This document shows positions 36,491-46,459 of a DNA stretch of 64,000 nucleotides, in pieces (positions within the stretch are counted from its first letter, which is position 1; each line of letters begins with the position of its first letter). A program made the translations under genes and the position numbers. Origin of the DNA: Telmatospirillum siberiense (GTDB lineage Bacteria > Pseudomonadota > Alphaproteobacteria > Rhodospirillales > Magnetospirillaceae); assembly GCF_002845745.1 (NCBI RefSeq), contig NZ_PIUM01000010.1:83250-147249 (forward strand), read 5' to 3'. Under the pieces are notes generated by a model, which was given only the letters and a program-made list of their open reading frames with translations, was not told the DNA's origin and did not search any database.

Positions 36491-38041
36491 GTGATCATCA
36501 GACGTCCCGTCCGCGCCCTGAGCCGCGCCGTCAGCCGTCCATCCCTGCCGCCCCTCCAATGGCTGCTTACCGGGCTGGTCGCCGTCATGATGATGACGGC
36601 GGGAATGGCTGCCAATGCCGCGCCAGCACCGGACAGTTTCGCCGATCTCGCCGAGCGGTTGCTGCCGTCGGTGGTCAACATCTCCACCACCCAGACTTTG
36701 AAGAACGCCGACAAGGGGCTCGACATGCCCCAGTTTCCGCCGGGTTCGCCCTTCGAGGACTTCTTCAAGAATTTCATGGATAAGCACGGGGGTGGCAACA
36801 ATCCCGATGCGGCGCCCCGGCGGGCCACCGCCCTTGGGTCGGGTTTCATCATCGATCCCGCCGGCCTGGTGGTGACCAACAATCACGTCATCGCCGACGC
36901 CGACGAGATCACCGCCATCCTCCAGGATGGTCAGGCCTACAAGGCCGAGATCGTCGGTCGGGACACCAAGGCGGATCTCGCCCTGCTGAAGATCAACGCG
37001 CCCACCAAGCTTCCGGCGATCAGCTTCGGCAATTCCGATGAAATGCGGGTCGGCGACTGGGTGCTGGCCATCGGCAATCCCTTCGGGATGGCCGGTTCGG
37101 TGACCGCCGGCATCATCTCGGCCCGGGCTCGCGATATCAATGCCGGCCCCTATGACGATTTCCTCCAGACCGACGCCGCCATCAACAAAGGCAATTCGGG
37201 CGGCCCCCTGCTCAATCTGAAGGGTGAGGTGATCGGCATCAACACCGCGATCTTCTCGCCTTCCGGCGGGTCCATCGGCATCGGTTTCGCCATCCCGGCC
37301 AACCTCGCCAAGCCGGTGATCACCGATCTCCAGAAATATGGCAAGGCCCGCCGCGGCTGGTTGGGCGTGCGCATCCAGTCGGTGACGGATGAGATCGCCG
37401 AGAGCCTGGGGTTGAAGGAGCAGCGCGGTGCCCTGGTCGCCGATGTCAGCCCCGGTGGTCCGGCGGCCAAGGCCGGGATCAAGAAGGGCGACGTCATCAC
37501 TCGTTTCGACGGCCGCGATGTCAGCGAAATGCATCGCCTGCCCCGCATCGTCGCCGAAACGCCGATCAACAGGGAGGCCGAGGTCGTCCTCTGGCGCGAT
37601 GGCAAGAAGCTGACCGTTCGGGCCGTCGTCGGCGAATTGAGCGATGCCGAGGAAACCGAGCAGGCCAAGGCCGCGGAAAAGCCGTCGGCCAAGCAGGATG
37701 CCGGTCAGACCGCCATCGCGGGCCTCGGCCTGTCGGTGGCGCCGCTGTCGCCGGCGCTCCGCGAACGTTATGATCTCGGCAATGACGCCAAGGGTGTGGT
37801 GGTGACCGAGGTCAAGCCCACCGGCGCCGCCGCCGACAAGGGCGTCCGGCCCGGCGATCTGATCATCGAAGTCTCGCAGGAGGCGGTGAAGTCTCCCGCC
37901 GATCTCGCCGCCAAGATCGACGCGGCCCGCAAGTCCGGCCGCAAGTCCGTGCTGCTGCTGGTGCAGAGCGAAGCCGGCGTTCACTTCGTCCCGCTCAAGA
38001 TCGACGCCACCTCCTCGTCGAAGAAGGACGGCGGACAGTAA
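36491..38041 (+). CDS. degP: Periplasmic serine endoprotease DegP/HtrA (Do family)
   Basis: A 516-residue protein starting at GTG 36491 with GAGGAG upstream. A long positively charged signal region leads to a hydrophobic stretch at about 28-50. The trypsin-like triad is His in VVTNNHVIAD, Asp in KADLALLKI and Ser in NKGNSGGPLLN. Two PDZ domains follow (about 290-385 and 410-505). It degrades misfolded envelope proteins. Convergent with the autotransporter gene, with a terminator between. Confidence 0.96.
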   Translation: MIIRRPVRALSRAVSRPSLPPLQWLLTGLVAVMMMTAGMAANAAPAPDSFADLAERLLPSVVNISTTQTLKNADKGLDMPQFPPGSPFEDFFKNFMDKHGGGNNPDAAPRRATALGSGFIIDPAGLVVTNNHVIADADEITAILQDGQAYKAEIVGRDTKADLALLKINAPTKLPAISFGNSDEMRVGDWVLAIGNPFGMAGSVTAGIISARARDINAGPYDDFLQTDAAINKGNSGGPLLNLKGEVIGINTAIFSPSGGSIGIGFAIPANLAKPVITDLQKYGKARRGWLGVRIQSVTDEIAESLGLKEQRGALVADVSPGGPAAKAGIKKGDVITRFDGRDVSEMHRLPRIVAETPINREAEVVLWRDGKKLTVRAVVGELSDAEETEQAKAAEKPSAKQDAGQTAIAGLGLSVAPLSPALRERYDLGNDAKGVVVTEVKPTGAAADKGVRPGDLIIEVSQEAVKSPADLAAKIDAARKSGRKSVLLLVQSEAGVHFVPLKIDATSSSKKDGGQ

Positions 38042-38118
38042 CCTCCCTCGCCCCGCCTCTCTGGTGGGGCGGGAACCTATTTCCGGCGGGCGTTGGCATC
38101 GTCGGTTGTTTCATCCGA

Positions 38119-38158
38119 AAAAAGAGCGTGGTCCGAGACGATCGGGCCACGCTCTTTT
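38119..38158. terminator. Bidirectional rho-independent terminator between degP and the autotransporter gene
   Basis: A stem AAAGAGCGTGG (about 38120-38131) pairs with CCACGCTCTTT (about 38147-38157) around a 15-base loop. It has A and T runs on its two sides, so it can end transcripts from both convergent genes. Confidence 0.85.
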
Positions 38159-38182
38159 CGTTCCGTTCGCGCGTGCTTGACG

Positions 38183-41100
38183 TCAGAACGGCGTGCTGAG
38201 ATGGACGCGCAGCGTGTGATCGGTTTCTCCCTGATTGGAGAAGCTCGTCTCATAGTCGAGGGACAAGGTGGTGGCGGAGATGCGCAGATCGGCCCCGACG
38301 CCGAGCAGGGCATGGTTGTGGTTCGACGGCGTGGTGGTCGCGCGGTAGGTGGTGGCGAGATCGGACGCGTAGGACAGGGTGGCGGTGCTGCTTCCCGCGA
38401 AGTCGTGGACATATTCGACGCGGCCGCGCGGACCCAGCAAGCCCCAGGCGGTGGAAACGTCATAGCTGCCCGTGAGGCCGAGGGCCGAGGAGACGGTGTC
38501 GACAGATTGGCTCGAGAACGCCAGGGCATAGATGCCCCCCGTGCTTTCGGTGAAGCCGTCGAGCCGCGAGAGAGAGGCGTCGAGGCGTCCGTAGGGTGCG
38601 ATCTTGAGGCCATCGTCGGACCAGGCATGCGAACCGGTGACCGAACCGAAGAGCTGTTGCCCATCGCGGTGGCCCAAGGCGAAATCGGTACTGCTGGCAA
38701 GGGCCCGCCGGCTATCGAAGCCGAGGGTTCCTCCCCCGCCGATGATATCGAGATAGGTCGCTTCGAACGGAGTGAATGTGCCATAGAGCGCCGCGGTATA
38801 GCCCGCCGCGATATTGCGGCTGTCGGTGCCGCCGATATCGGCCGTCTCGCGGTTATAGCCGAAGGCAATGCCCAGCAGCGTTGTTGGGCTTGGCCGGTAG
38901 TCGACGCCGAAGGTGACGCCAAGGGTGGTGTGGGCGTTGCCGAGACGGCTGGAGGTGCTGCCGAGGCGGCCGAAATTGGCGGCGCCGCCGGTCCAAAAGG
39001 CCAGGTCGGACGGCTGCCGAAGCTGGTCGATCCACTCGGCGTCGGGACTGGCCGCTGCTTTGGTCTCAGCCTGGAATGATCCGGCCTCGGCGGAGGCTTG
39101 CGTCTCCTGCCGCCGATCCTCGGGCAGTCCGTCGTGCGGGTGATGGGAAGACTGATCGCCGAAGCCTAGATGCAGGTTGTTGCTGAAGGTCGCTCCGGTG
39201 CGGCCGTGCATTGCTTCAAGACGTCGCTGGACGTTCGAGATCTGCGTCTGTGCGAAACGCTTCGCCGCCTCGACCTGGGCGGTGAGCAGGCCGATCACGG
39301 TGGCGTCGGACGATGGATCCTCCGACGGGGCGCCGACCGTGATGAACAGGTTGGCCGCCACCGAGGCGCCCGATGTGCTGGTCAGGGACACGCTGAGATC
39401 GGCCAGGCCGCGAAATCCGGCGGCCGGCGTGAAGGTCAGCACGAAGCCCTGGCCCGATGAACTGTCGGCGAAGGCCGGTTTGACGCCGATCATCTCGGCG
39501 AGCCAATGCGAGGACGGATCGGCGAGCGAGGCCTGTGTCGTCGTTTGGACGATGGTGACGGTCCCGGCATTGGGCGGCGACAATCCGGCCAATGTCGCGG
39601 ACTGATAGCTATCGGTCGGCACGATCGAGGTGAGGGTGATCGATTTTGGCGTCTGGGTCGGGGTGGTGAACGAGGCGGCGCCGTTGCGCAGGGTCTGCGC
39701 CGCGACATTGACCGTGATCGCCGCGGTCACTGGGGTCGAGCTGCCGAACGTGTTGGCCAATGTGTAGGTGAGGCTGTCCGAACCGGTAAAACCGGCTTGC
39801 GGCGTGTAGAGGATCTGCAAGCCGCTGACGGTCGCGGTGCCATGGGCGGGATTGGTGGTCAGCGTCACGCCGGTGAAGGGCGCGCCCTGGGCCGTCGCGG
39901 TGGCGACGAGGGCGACCGGCGTATTGGTCGTCGTGGTGACGGTCAACCCTCCCGCCGTGGGGACCGCCAGCGGGGTGACCGTCACGGTGACGGTGGCCGC
40001 CGCCGAGGTGCCGCCGGGCCCGCTTGCCTTGTAAGTGAAGCTGTCGGTGCCGAAAAAGTTGGTGGCCGGGGTGTAGAGGACGGTCAGTCCATTGACGGCG
40101 GCGGTCCCATGCGTCGGTCCGCTGGCCAGGGCGACGCTGGTGATCGGATTGGCGTCGTTGGCGGTTACCGCGATGCTCACCGCCTGATTGGCGGCGGTGG
40201 TTGCCGTGTCGGCCGTTGCGACCGGCGCGGCCTGCCCGATGGTGAGGCTGTAACTTTGGGTTACGGCGAAGGGGCCGCTTCCGGTGCTGCTGTCCTGCGC
40301 CCTGACCGTGAAGGAATAGGTGCCTGCGGCGGTGGGCGTTCCCGCGAGGACGCCGGCGGTCGAGAGGGCGAGCCCGGATGGCAGGGCGCCGGCGGAAAGA
40401 CTGAAACTGTAAGGCGCGGTGCCGCCGGTTGCCGTGAAAGTCTGGCTGTAGGCCGTGGCCACGGTTCCTGCCGCAAGGGAGGTGGGTGACAGCGTGATCG
40501 ACGGCGCGCCGACCGTGATCGTCACGGTTGCCGCCGCCGAGGTGCCTCCGGGTCCGGTGGCGGTATAGGTGAAGCTGTCGGATCCCGCATAGCCCGATGT
40601 CGGCGTATAGGTCACGGTGGTGCCGCTTGCCGCGGCCGTTCCATGACCGGGTCCGGTGACAACGGTGACGGAGGTGGCCGGCCCGCCGGTAATCGCCGCG
40701 CTCAAACTGATGGTTGCCGCCGTGTTGTAGGTCGTCGTCACGCTTTTGGCGCCGGCAATTGGGGCCTGGGCGCCGATGGTGATGGCGATCGTGGCGCTGG
40801 TGAAGGTTGCCGGACCCGAGCCCGTGCTGCTGTCGGTGCCGCTGACGGTGAAGCTGTAGCTGCCGGCCGTGGTCGGCGTGCCGGAGACAAGGCCGGTTGC
40901 GGACAGGCTCAAGCCCGGCGGCAGGGCGCCGCTTGCCACGGTGGTGGAGAAGGAATAGGGCGACTTGCCGCCGCTGGCGGTCAGCGTCTGGCCGTAGGCG
41001 GTCGCCACGGTTCCCGCCGCAAGGGTTGTGGGCGAAACGGCGATCGACGGCGCGCCGACCGTGATCGTCACGGCTGCCGCCAACGAGGTGCCTCCCGGTC

Positions 41101-42499
41101 CGGTGGCGGTGTAGGTGAAGCTGTCCGCGCCGTAATAGCCGGTGGTCGGGGTATAGGTGATGGTCGTGCCGCTGGCCGCCGCCGTTCCATGGCCGGGGGT
41201 GGCCGCGATGGCGACCGAGGTGGCGGGCCCGCCGGTGATGACGGAGCCGAGATCGATGGCGGTGGCGGCGCCATAGGCGGCGGCGACGCTTTTCGTGCCG
41301 GCCACCGGGGCTTGCGCGGCGATAGTGAGGCTGTAGGCCCGGTCTACGGTGAAGGGGCCGCTTCCGCTGCTGCTGTCCTGCGCCTGGATGGTGAAGGAAA
41401 AGGTTCCCGCGGCCGTGGGCGTTCCGAAAAGCGTGCCGCCGGCGGTCAGGGACAGTCCGGCGGGCAGGGCGCCGGCGATCACGCTGTAGCTGTAGGGCGC
41501 GGCGCCGCCACTCGCCGAGGCGGACTGGCTGTAGGCGGCAGCCACCGTTCCCGTCGCAAGGCTGGCGGGCGCAAGCGACAGCGTCGGAGCGCCGACGCTG
41601 AGCGAGACGGTGGCCGGTGCCGAGGTGCCTCCCGGGCCTGTCGCCGTGTAGGTGAAACTGTCGGAACCCGCATAACCCGTTGCCGGGGTATAGGTGATCG
41701 TCGTGCCATTGACCGAGGTGGTGCCATGGCCGGGGCCGGCCGCCACGGCCACGGAGGTGGCCGGGCCGCCGGTGATGACCCCACTGACATCGATGGTCGT
41801 CGCCGTGTTGTAGGCGGTCGCGGCGGTTTTGGCGCCGGCCACCGGTGGGCCGTAGATGGTGAGCGAAAGGGTGCCGCTGGTGAAGGAGACGGGGCCGCCG
41901 CCGGTGCTGCTGTCGGTGCCGCTGACGGTGAAGCTGTAAGTGCCGGCCGTGGTCGGCGTGCCGGAAAGAACCCCGCCGCTGGAGAGACTTAAGCCCGGCG
42001 GCAGCGACCCGCTCGCCACGCTGGTTGCGAAGGAATAGGGCGCCATGCCTCCGCCGGCGATGATGGTTTGGCTATAGGCGGTACCGACCGCCCCGGCGGT
42101 GAGGCTGGTCGGCGAGACGGTAATGGTCGGCGGGAGGATGGTGAGCCTCACCGTTGCTAAATTGCTTATGTTGAGATTGCTGTCTTCGCCGTAATAGGTG
42201 AAGCTGTCTGATCCGTAATATCCAGCTGTTGGTGTATATGAAATACTATAGTTATTATCTCCAGTAAAATCCAGTGACCCATGTTTTAAGTCTGAATTGT
42301 ACATTCCGAGTCCTGTGACTGTTCCTCCACTGAATCCAGATAAGAGACTTAATACTGTTGAGGCGTTCCCAGTCGAATTGTATTGCACAGTGAAATTGAG
42401 ATCGCTGGCGGTCAGCCCGGCCATGGCCGTTGTCGGGAACAAGATGCCCAACCCGAACGAAAGCAGGACGAGCGAAAGGGTCGGGAGAAAACGGATCAT
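38183..42499 (-). CDS. Large autotransporter adhesin with alternating Ig-like repeats
   Basis: A 1438-residue protein. Signal peptide at 1-27 (ending TTAMAG); passenger of alternating Ig-like modules: He_PIG-type at about 124-215, 305-393, 484-576 and 666-754, and cadherin/Big_9-type (core DSFTYTATGPGG) at about 30-122, 217-304, 395-483, 577-665, 756-842 and 846-935. A linker with a coiled-coil-like segment (LTAQVEAAKRFAQTQISNVQ) leads to an autotransporter beta-domain from about 1175 to the end, which closes with the terminal phenylalanine expected of outer-membrane barrels. A surface adhesin is likely. The first 120 codons are much AT-richer than the rest. Confidence 0.9.
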   Translation of the reverse strand: MIRFLPTLSLVLLSFGLGILFPTTAMAGLTASDLNFTVQYNSTGNASTVLSLLSGFSGGTVTGLGMYNSDLKHGSLDFTGDNNYSISYTPTAGYYGSDSFTYYGEDSNLNISNLATVRLTILPPTITVSPTSLTAGAVGTAYSQTIIAGGGMAPYSFATSVASGSLPPGLSLSSGGVLSGTPTTAGTYSFTVSGTDSSTGGGPVSFTSGTLSLTIYGPPVAGAKTAATAYNTATTIDVSGVITGGPATSVAVAAGPGHGTTSVNGTTITYTPATGYAGSDSFTYTATGPGGTSAPATVSLSVGAPTLSLAPASLATGTVAAAYSQSASASGGAAPYSYSVIAGALPAGLSLTAGGTLFGTPTAAGTFSFTIQAQDSSSGSGPFTVDRAYSLTIAAQAPVAGTKSVAAAYGAATAIDLGSVITGGPATSVAIAATPGHGTAAASGTTITYTPTTGYYGADSFTYTATGPGGTSLAAAVTITVGAPSIAVSPTTLAAGTVATAYGQTLTASGGKSPYSFSTTVASGALPPGLSLSATGLVSGTPTTAGSYSFTVSGTDSSTGSGPATFTSATIAITIGAQAPIAGAKSVTTTYNTAATISLSAAITGGPATSVTVVTGPGHGTAAASGTTVTYTPTSGYAGSDSFTYTATGPGGTSAAATVTITVGAPSITLSPTSLAAGTVATAYSQTFTATGGTAPYSFSLSAGALPSGLALSTAGVLAGTPTAAGTYSFTVRAQDSSTGSGPFAVTQSYSLTIGQAAPVATADTATTAANQAVSIAVTANDANPITSVALASGPTHGTAAVNGLTVLYTPATNFFGTDSFTYKASGPGGTSAAATVTVTVTPLAVPTAGGLTVTTTTNTPVALVATATAQGAPFTGVTLTTNPAHGTATVSGLQILYTPQAGFTGSDSLTYTLANTFGSSTPVTAAITVNVAAQTLRNGAASFTTPTQTPKSITLTSIVPTDSYQSATLAGLSPPNAGTVTIVQTTTQASLADPSSHWLAEMIGVKPAFADSSSGQGFVLTFTPAAGFRGLADLSVSLTSTSGASVAANLFITVGAPSEDPSSDATVIGLLTAQVEAAKRFAQTQISNVQRRLEAMHGRTGATFSNNLHLGFGDQSSHHPHDGLPEDRRQETQASAEAGSFQAETKAAASPDAEWIDQLRQPSDLAFWTGGAANFGRLGSTSSRLGNAHTTLGVTFGVDYRPSPTTLLGIAFGYNRETADIGGTDSRNIAAGYTAALYGTFTPFEATYLDIIGGGGTLGFDSRRALASSTDFALGHRDGQQLFGSVTGSHAWSDDGLKIAPYGRLDASLSRLDGFTESTGGIYALAFSSQSVDTVSSALGLTGSYDVSTAWGLLGPRGRVEYVHDFAGSSTATLSYASDLATTYRATTTPSNHNHALLGVGADLRISATTLSLDYETSFSNQGETDHTLRVHLSTPF
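39974..42130 (-). repeat. Four tandem 540-bp coding repeats in the autotransporter
   Basis: Four units of about 179-182 codons, each an He_PIG module plus a Big_9-like module, repeat through this part of the gene. Shared words include GTPTTAGTYSFTV and ITGGPATSV. The similarity is high enough for unequal crossing-over to change the number of units, but each unit is diverged, so they are not a very recent expansion. Confidence 0.8.
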
Positions 42500-42811
42500 C
42501 AGTCAAATATCCCCTCATCGGCGCCCGGTCGCCTTGTGCGAGGCGAAAACCGACGGCCCGTCGAAAAAAACGGCGAACAGGTAATTCCAACAAGAGGACG
42601 GGGCGGTTAGGAAATGCCCACGCGTAATCGTTTTATTCAGACATAAAGGCCCTATCGCGGGGTCTTGATGCCTGAACTACTATAATTCCAAAGAATGAAT
42701 GAGACTATCGACCGGCGTTGATAAAGGGATCTTGTCGGCTCTCTTTATGGACTGGCCTTGGCCATCATTCGAACGCCGGGCCGGGATCGTTTTTTCCGTT
42801 CACCCTTGGCG
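42500..42811. promoter_or_regulatory. Intergenic region upstream of the autotransporter gene
   Basis: This 312-base gap holds the promoter of the leftward autotransporter gene and the end of the leftward serB transcript. It is AT-rich around 42620-42730 but I see no clear promoter pair, terminator or small gene. Confidence 0.35.
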
Positions 42812-43702
42812 TCAGCCGACGAATTCGTCTTCGCGGTAACCCTGGGCGAATAGAAGAGCGGTCAGATCGTTGTAGTCCACACGGGCGCGGGCCTGGGCGG
42901 CGACCACCGGCTTGGCATGGAAGGCGACGCCGAGGCCGGCGGCGTCGATCATCTCGAGATCGTTGGCGCCGTCGCCGACGGCAAGACTCAGCGAAAGGGG
43001 CAGGCGGCGTTCCCCGGCGATGGCGGTCAGGTTCTGCAATTTGCCGCCGCGGTCGATGATCGGTTCGATGACTCGTCCGGTCAGGCGAGCGTCGGCGATT
43101 TCGATGTCATTGCCGATATCACGGTCGAAGCCGCACCGTTCCCGAACCCGCCCGGTGAAAAAGCGAAACCCGCCGGAAACCAGGACGGTATAGGCGCCCG
43201 CCGTCTTCATGGTGGCGACAAGGGTCGGCCCGCCCGGCATCATGTCGAGGCGTTGAAACGTTTCCTCGAGACAGGCCGCGGAAAGCCCGGCCAAGCGGCC
43301 GACGCGTTCGCGGAAGGCGCCGGCGAAGTCGATCTCGCCGTTCATCGCGCGGGCGGTGATGGCCGAAATCTCGGCCTTCAACCCGGCGAAATCGGCCAAT
43401 TCATCCAAGGTTTCGCCGACGACCATGGTGCTGTCCATGTCGGCCAGCAGCAGCATCTTCCTGCGATGTTCGGCGGGTTGGGCGATGACGTCGACGGGCC
43501 GGCCGGCCAGCAGCCGGCGTGCCGCCGCCTCGGCCTGATCGGGGGCCAGCAGTGTGAAGGGAAGGTCGACGGCCCGGCCTTCGGCCAGCCATCGCGCCGA
43601 CAGCGTATCGGCTCCCAGATCGGTCAAGGTGGAGCGGATCCGCGTTGTCGCGGCATCGTCCAACCCGCCGTCGGCGTCGATCAGGGTGAGTACGTGATCC
43701 AT
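42812..43702 (-). CDS. serB: Phosphoserine phosphatase
   Basis: A 296-residue HAD-superfamily phosphatase for the last step of serine synthesis. The nucleophile motif is LLADMDSTMV, the second motif SGG is in TVLVSGGFRFF, and the magnesium motif is VGDGANDLEMI. The N-terminal 80 residues form the ACT-like extension typical of proteobacterial SerB. It is transcribed away from the DUF1015 gene. Confidence 0.96.
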   Translation of the reverse strand: MDHVLTLIDADGGLDDAATTRIRSTLTDLGADTLSARWLAEGRAVDLPFTLLAPDQAEAAARRLLAGRPVDVIAQPAEHRRKMLLLADMDSTMVVGETLDELADFAGLKAEISAITARAMNGEIDFAGAFRERVGRLAGLSAACLEETFQRLDMMPGGPTLVATMKTAGAYTVLVSGGFRFFTGRVRERCGFDRDIGNDIEIADARLTGRVIEPIIDRGGKLQNLTAIAGERRLPLSLSLAVGDGANDLEMIDAAGLGVAFHAKPVVAAQARARVDYNDLTALLFAQGYREDEFVG

Positions 43703-43875
43703 GAAGAGAGCTTCTAGCGGGCCTGTGGGGGCGCTGGCAAGTTACGGTTAATAAGAGGGGGCTCCGGCGGGACGAATCTCCTTACCCGTCGCCGCGAATA
43801 AAGAAGGTCTTGGCGCCGCACCCCGGTTGGACTAAGAGACAAGACCCGTCCCCGAGCGATTGGAAGTTAGCCGCC

Positions 43876-45117
43876 ATGTCCGTGCCGTTGCTTCGCCCCT
43901 TTCCCGGTCTTCGTCCCGCCGCCGCCCATGCCGCCGAAGTCGCCGCTCCGCCCTATGACGTCCTGACCAGCGACGAGGCCCGCCTTCTCGCGGAGGGAAA
44001 GGCCTGGAGCTTCCTGCATATCTCGAAGCCGGAGATCGATCTGCCGGCGGGGACAGACGTCTATTCTCCGGCCGTTTACGCCAAGGCCGCCGAAAATCTG
44101 GGCCGTATGGTCGCCGAGGGGGTTCTGCGGCGGGACGGCGCGCCCTGCTTCTATATTTACCGTTTGGAAATGGGCGATCATGTGCAGACCGGCATCGTCG
44201 GCGGCGGTTCCGTGGCGGCCTATGACGTCAATCGGATCCGTAAGCACGAATTCACCCGTCCCGACAAGGAGGACGACCGGGTCCGCCAGATCGACGCCTG
44301 CAACGCCCAGACCGGCCCGGTTCTTCTGGCCCATCGCAACAGCCCGGCCCTGGCCGGGGTGGTCGCCCGCGTCGTGGCCGGCGCGCCCGCTTATCGGGTG
44401 GAGGCCGTCGACGGCAATGTCCATAGCCTGTGGGTGGTCGACGCGGCGGCCGACATCGAAGCCATCGTCGCGGCGTTCGAGGCCATGCCGGCGGTCTATA
44501 TCGCCGACGGTCATCACCGCTCCGCCGCCGCCTCGCGTGTTGCCGCGGCCCGCCGTGCCGCCGGCGCCGCCGACGATTCGCCCAGCCAGTCCTTCCTGGT
44601 GGTGAGCTTCCCCATCGAAGAGATGAAGATCTTCGATTACAACCGCGTGGTCCGCGATCTCAACGGCCTGTCGCGGGATGCCTTCCTCGCCGCGCTGGCC
44701 TCGGAATTCACCGTCCTGCCGGTCTCCGGACAGGCCCGGCCCAACGAGCCCCGGACCATCGGGCTCTATCTGCCCGGGCAATGGTATCGCCTGGGTTTGA
44801 AAAACGCCGTACCCGCCGATCCCGTGGCCCGCCTCGACGTCAGCCTGCTCACCGACCGCCTGCTGGCGCCGGTGCTGGGCATCCACGATCTGCGCAAGGA
44901 CAAGCGCATCGATTTCGTCGGGGGCAAGCGCGGGCTGGGCGAATTGGAAAAGCGGGTCGATTCGGGCGAAATGGCGGCGGCCTTCGCCCTGTTCGCCACC
45001 CGCATGGAGGATCTGGTCGCGGTGGCCGACGCCGGGCAGGTGATGCCGCCCAAATCCACCTGGTTCGAACCCAAACTCGCCGACGGCATGGTGTCCTATC
45101 CATTGGACTGGAGCTGA
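43876..45117 (+). CDS. DUF1015-family protein
   Basis: A 413-residue cytoplasmic protein of DUF1015. The start ATG 43876 precedes the family opening VPLLRPFPGLRP and VAAPPYDVLTSDEARLL; other signatures are YRLEMGDHVQTGIVGGGSVAAYD, IADGHHRSAAA and VDFVGGKRG-like FVGGKRGLGELE. Function unknown; genes of this family often sit next to serine-synthesis genes, as here beside serB. Confidence 0.88.
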   Translation: MSVPLLRPFPGLRPAAAHAAEVAAPPYDVLTSDEARLLAEGKAWSFLHISKPEIDLPAGTDVYSPAVYAKAAENLGRMVAEGVLRRDGAPCFYIYRLEMGDHVQTGIVGGGSVAAYDVNRIRKHEFTRPDKEDDRVRQIDACNAQTGPVLLAHRNSPALAGVVARVVAGAPAYRVEAVDGNVHSLWVVDAAADIEAIVAAFEAMPAVYIADGHHRSAAASRVAAARRAAGAADDSPSQSFLVVSFPIEEMKIFDYNRVVRDLNGLSRDAFLAALASEFTVLPVSGQARPNEPRTIGLYLPGQWYRLGLKNAVPADPVARLDVSLLTDRLLAPVLGIHDLRKDKRIDFVGGKRGLGELEKRVDSGEMAAAFALFATRMEDLVAVADAGQVMPPKSTWFEPKLADGMVSYPLDWS

Positions 45118-45179
45118 TAAACAACGGCCTTGCAGCCTCTCTTGTTCCCCGTGGTTTCCCAATGGCTTGAAAGGCATTT

Positions 45180-45333
45180 AACCACCAAGACACCAAGGCA
45201 CCAAGGCGACGGAGCGCGCCGCAGGCGTTTTCCCGTCCAACCGTCTGTGCTGCGCGAAAGCCTGCGGCGCTGCAACCCGGTCTGCCGTCCGTTCTTTCGG
45301 GGAACGCCTTGGTGCCTTGGTGTCTTGGTGGTT
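45180..45333. repeat. Intergenic inverted-repeat element with 29-bp perfect ends
   Basis: The ends 45180-45208 and 45305-45333 are exact reverse complements (word CCACCAAGACACCAAGG). Inside, GCGCCGCAGGC and GCCTGCGGCGC also pair, so the whole 154 bases can fold into one long hairpin. It lies between the DUF1015 gene and miaA and has no coding capacity; a non-autonomous mobile element is likely. Confidence 0.8.
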
Positions 45334-45429
45334 GATCAAAAACCGGAGTGCATCCGGCCGATTGCCGAATGTCCACACGCCCTGGCCCACATGGGGCGAG
45401 GGGTGACGCGGCCCCTGGGCGGAGCTGAG

Positions 45430-46368
45430 ATGAACAAAGTCGTCGTTATCGCCGGGCCGACCGCGTCGGGAAAGTCGGCCCTGGCCCTCAAGATCGCTGA
45501 AACCTTCGATGGAATCGTCATCAATGCCGATTCCATGCAGGTCTATGATGGCTTGCGCGTCCTGACCGCCCAGCCGTCGGCCGAGGACGCGGGGCGGGTG
45601 CCGCATCGTCTTTACGGGGTCCTGCCTCCATCGGAAGTCTGCTCGGCCGGGCGGTGGTGCGCTCTGGCGGCCGAGGCTTGCGGAGAGGCCCGGGCGGCGG
45701 GACGTCTGCCGGTGGTCGTCGGCGGCACCGGCCTTTATCTCAAGGCGCTGATGGAAGGGCTCTCGCCGGTGCCCGACGTGCCGGACTTGGTTCGGGCCGA
45801 GACTCGCGAACGTTTCGCCGTGATGGGGAACGCGGCCTTTCATCGGGCTCTCGCCGAAATCGATCCGGTGATGGCGGCACGACTGCATCCGTCCAACAGC
45901 CAGCGGCTGATGCGGGCGTGGGAGGTGAAGATCGCGACCGGCCGTTCGCTGGCCGACTGGCAGGCCGAACCGGCGACGCCGGCGCTCGATGCCCGTTTTT
46001 TCACCCTGCTCGTCATGCCGCCGCGCGAGCGTCTTTACGCCCGCTGCGACGCCCGTTTCGCCGCCATGATCGGCCAGGGGGCGCTGGCGGAAGTGCATGC
46101 CCTGCTGGAATGCCGCCTCGATCCGGCTCTACCCATTCTGCGGGCGTTGGGCTTCGGCGAACTGGCCGCCCATCTGCGGGGCGAGATGGCGCTGGAGGCG
46201 GCCGTGGCGGCGGCGCAACAGGCGACGCGGCGGTATGCCAAGCGTCAGATGACGTGGTTTCGCCACCAGCTGACCGCCGATCAGATTATAGGCGCGCAAC
46301 TTTCGGAAAGTTTGGAAGATGGAATCTTGCCAATTATTCGTCAGTTTCTGTTGACCGAGACCGAATGA
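45430..46368 (+). CDS. miaA: tRNA dimethylallyltransferase
   Basis: A 312-residue enzyme that adds a dimethylallyl group to A37 of tRNAs reading UNN codons. The P-loop is GPTASGKSALA at the N-terminus, followed by INADSMQVYDGLRV, VVGGTGLYLKALMEG and RYAKRQMTWFR. ATG 45430 is preceded by GGAG; the upstream open frame runs into the repeat element. It is followed 91 bases later by ilvB. Confidence 0.97.
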   Translation: MNKVVVIAGPTASGKSALALKIAETFDGIVINADSMQVYDGLRVLTAQPSAEDAGRVPHRLYGVLPPSEVCSAGRWCALAAEACGEARAAGRLPVVVGGTGLYLKALMEGLSPVPDVPDLVRAETRERFAVMGNAAFHRALAEIDPVMAARLHPSNSQRLMRAWEVKIATGRSLADWQAEPATPALDARFFTLLVMPPRERLYARCDARFAAMIGQGALAEVHALLECRLDPALPILRALGFGELAAHLRGEMALEAAVAAAQQATRRYAKRQMTWFRHQLTADQIIGAQLSESLEDGILPIIRQFLLTETE

Positions 46369-46459
46369 GAGTCTAGCTTGCCGTCTTTGCGGACTTCTCG
46401 CGCATGCGAGAGGTCGGTTTGTTCGATGATATGGTCACGTGGCGAAAGGGCCGGATGAG

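Noticed and set aside
39506..41992. Gly/Arg-rich open frames opposite the autotransporter gene
   Set aside because: They are mirror images of the tandem repeats and show no start signals or family features.
39974..42130. Regularly spaced repeats suggestive of a CRISPR-like array
   Set aside because: The period is about 540 bases and the repeats code for Ig-like protein modules; there are no short direct repeats with unique spacers or cas genes.
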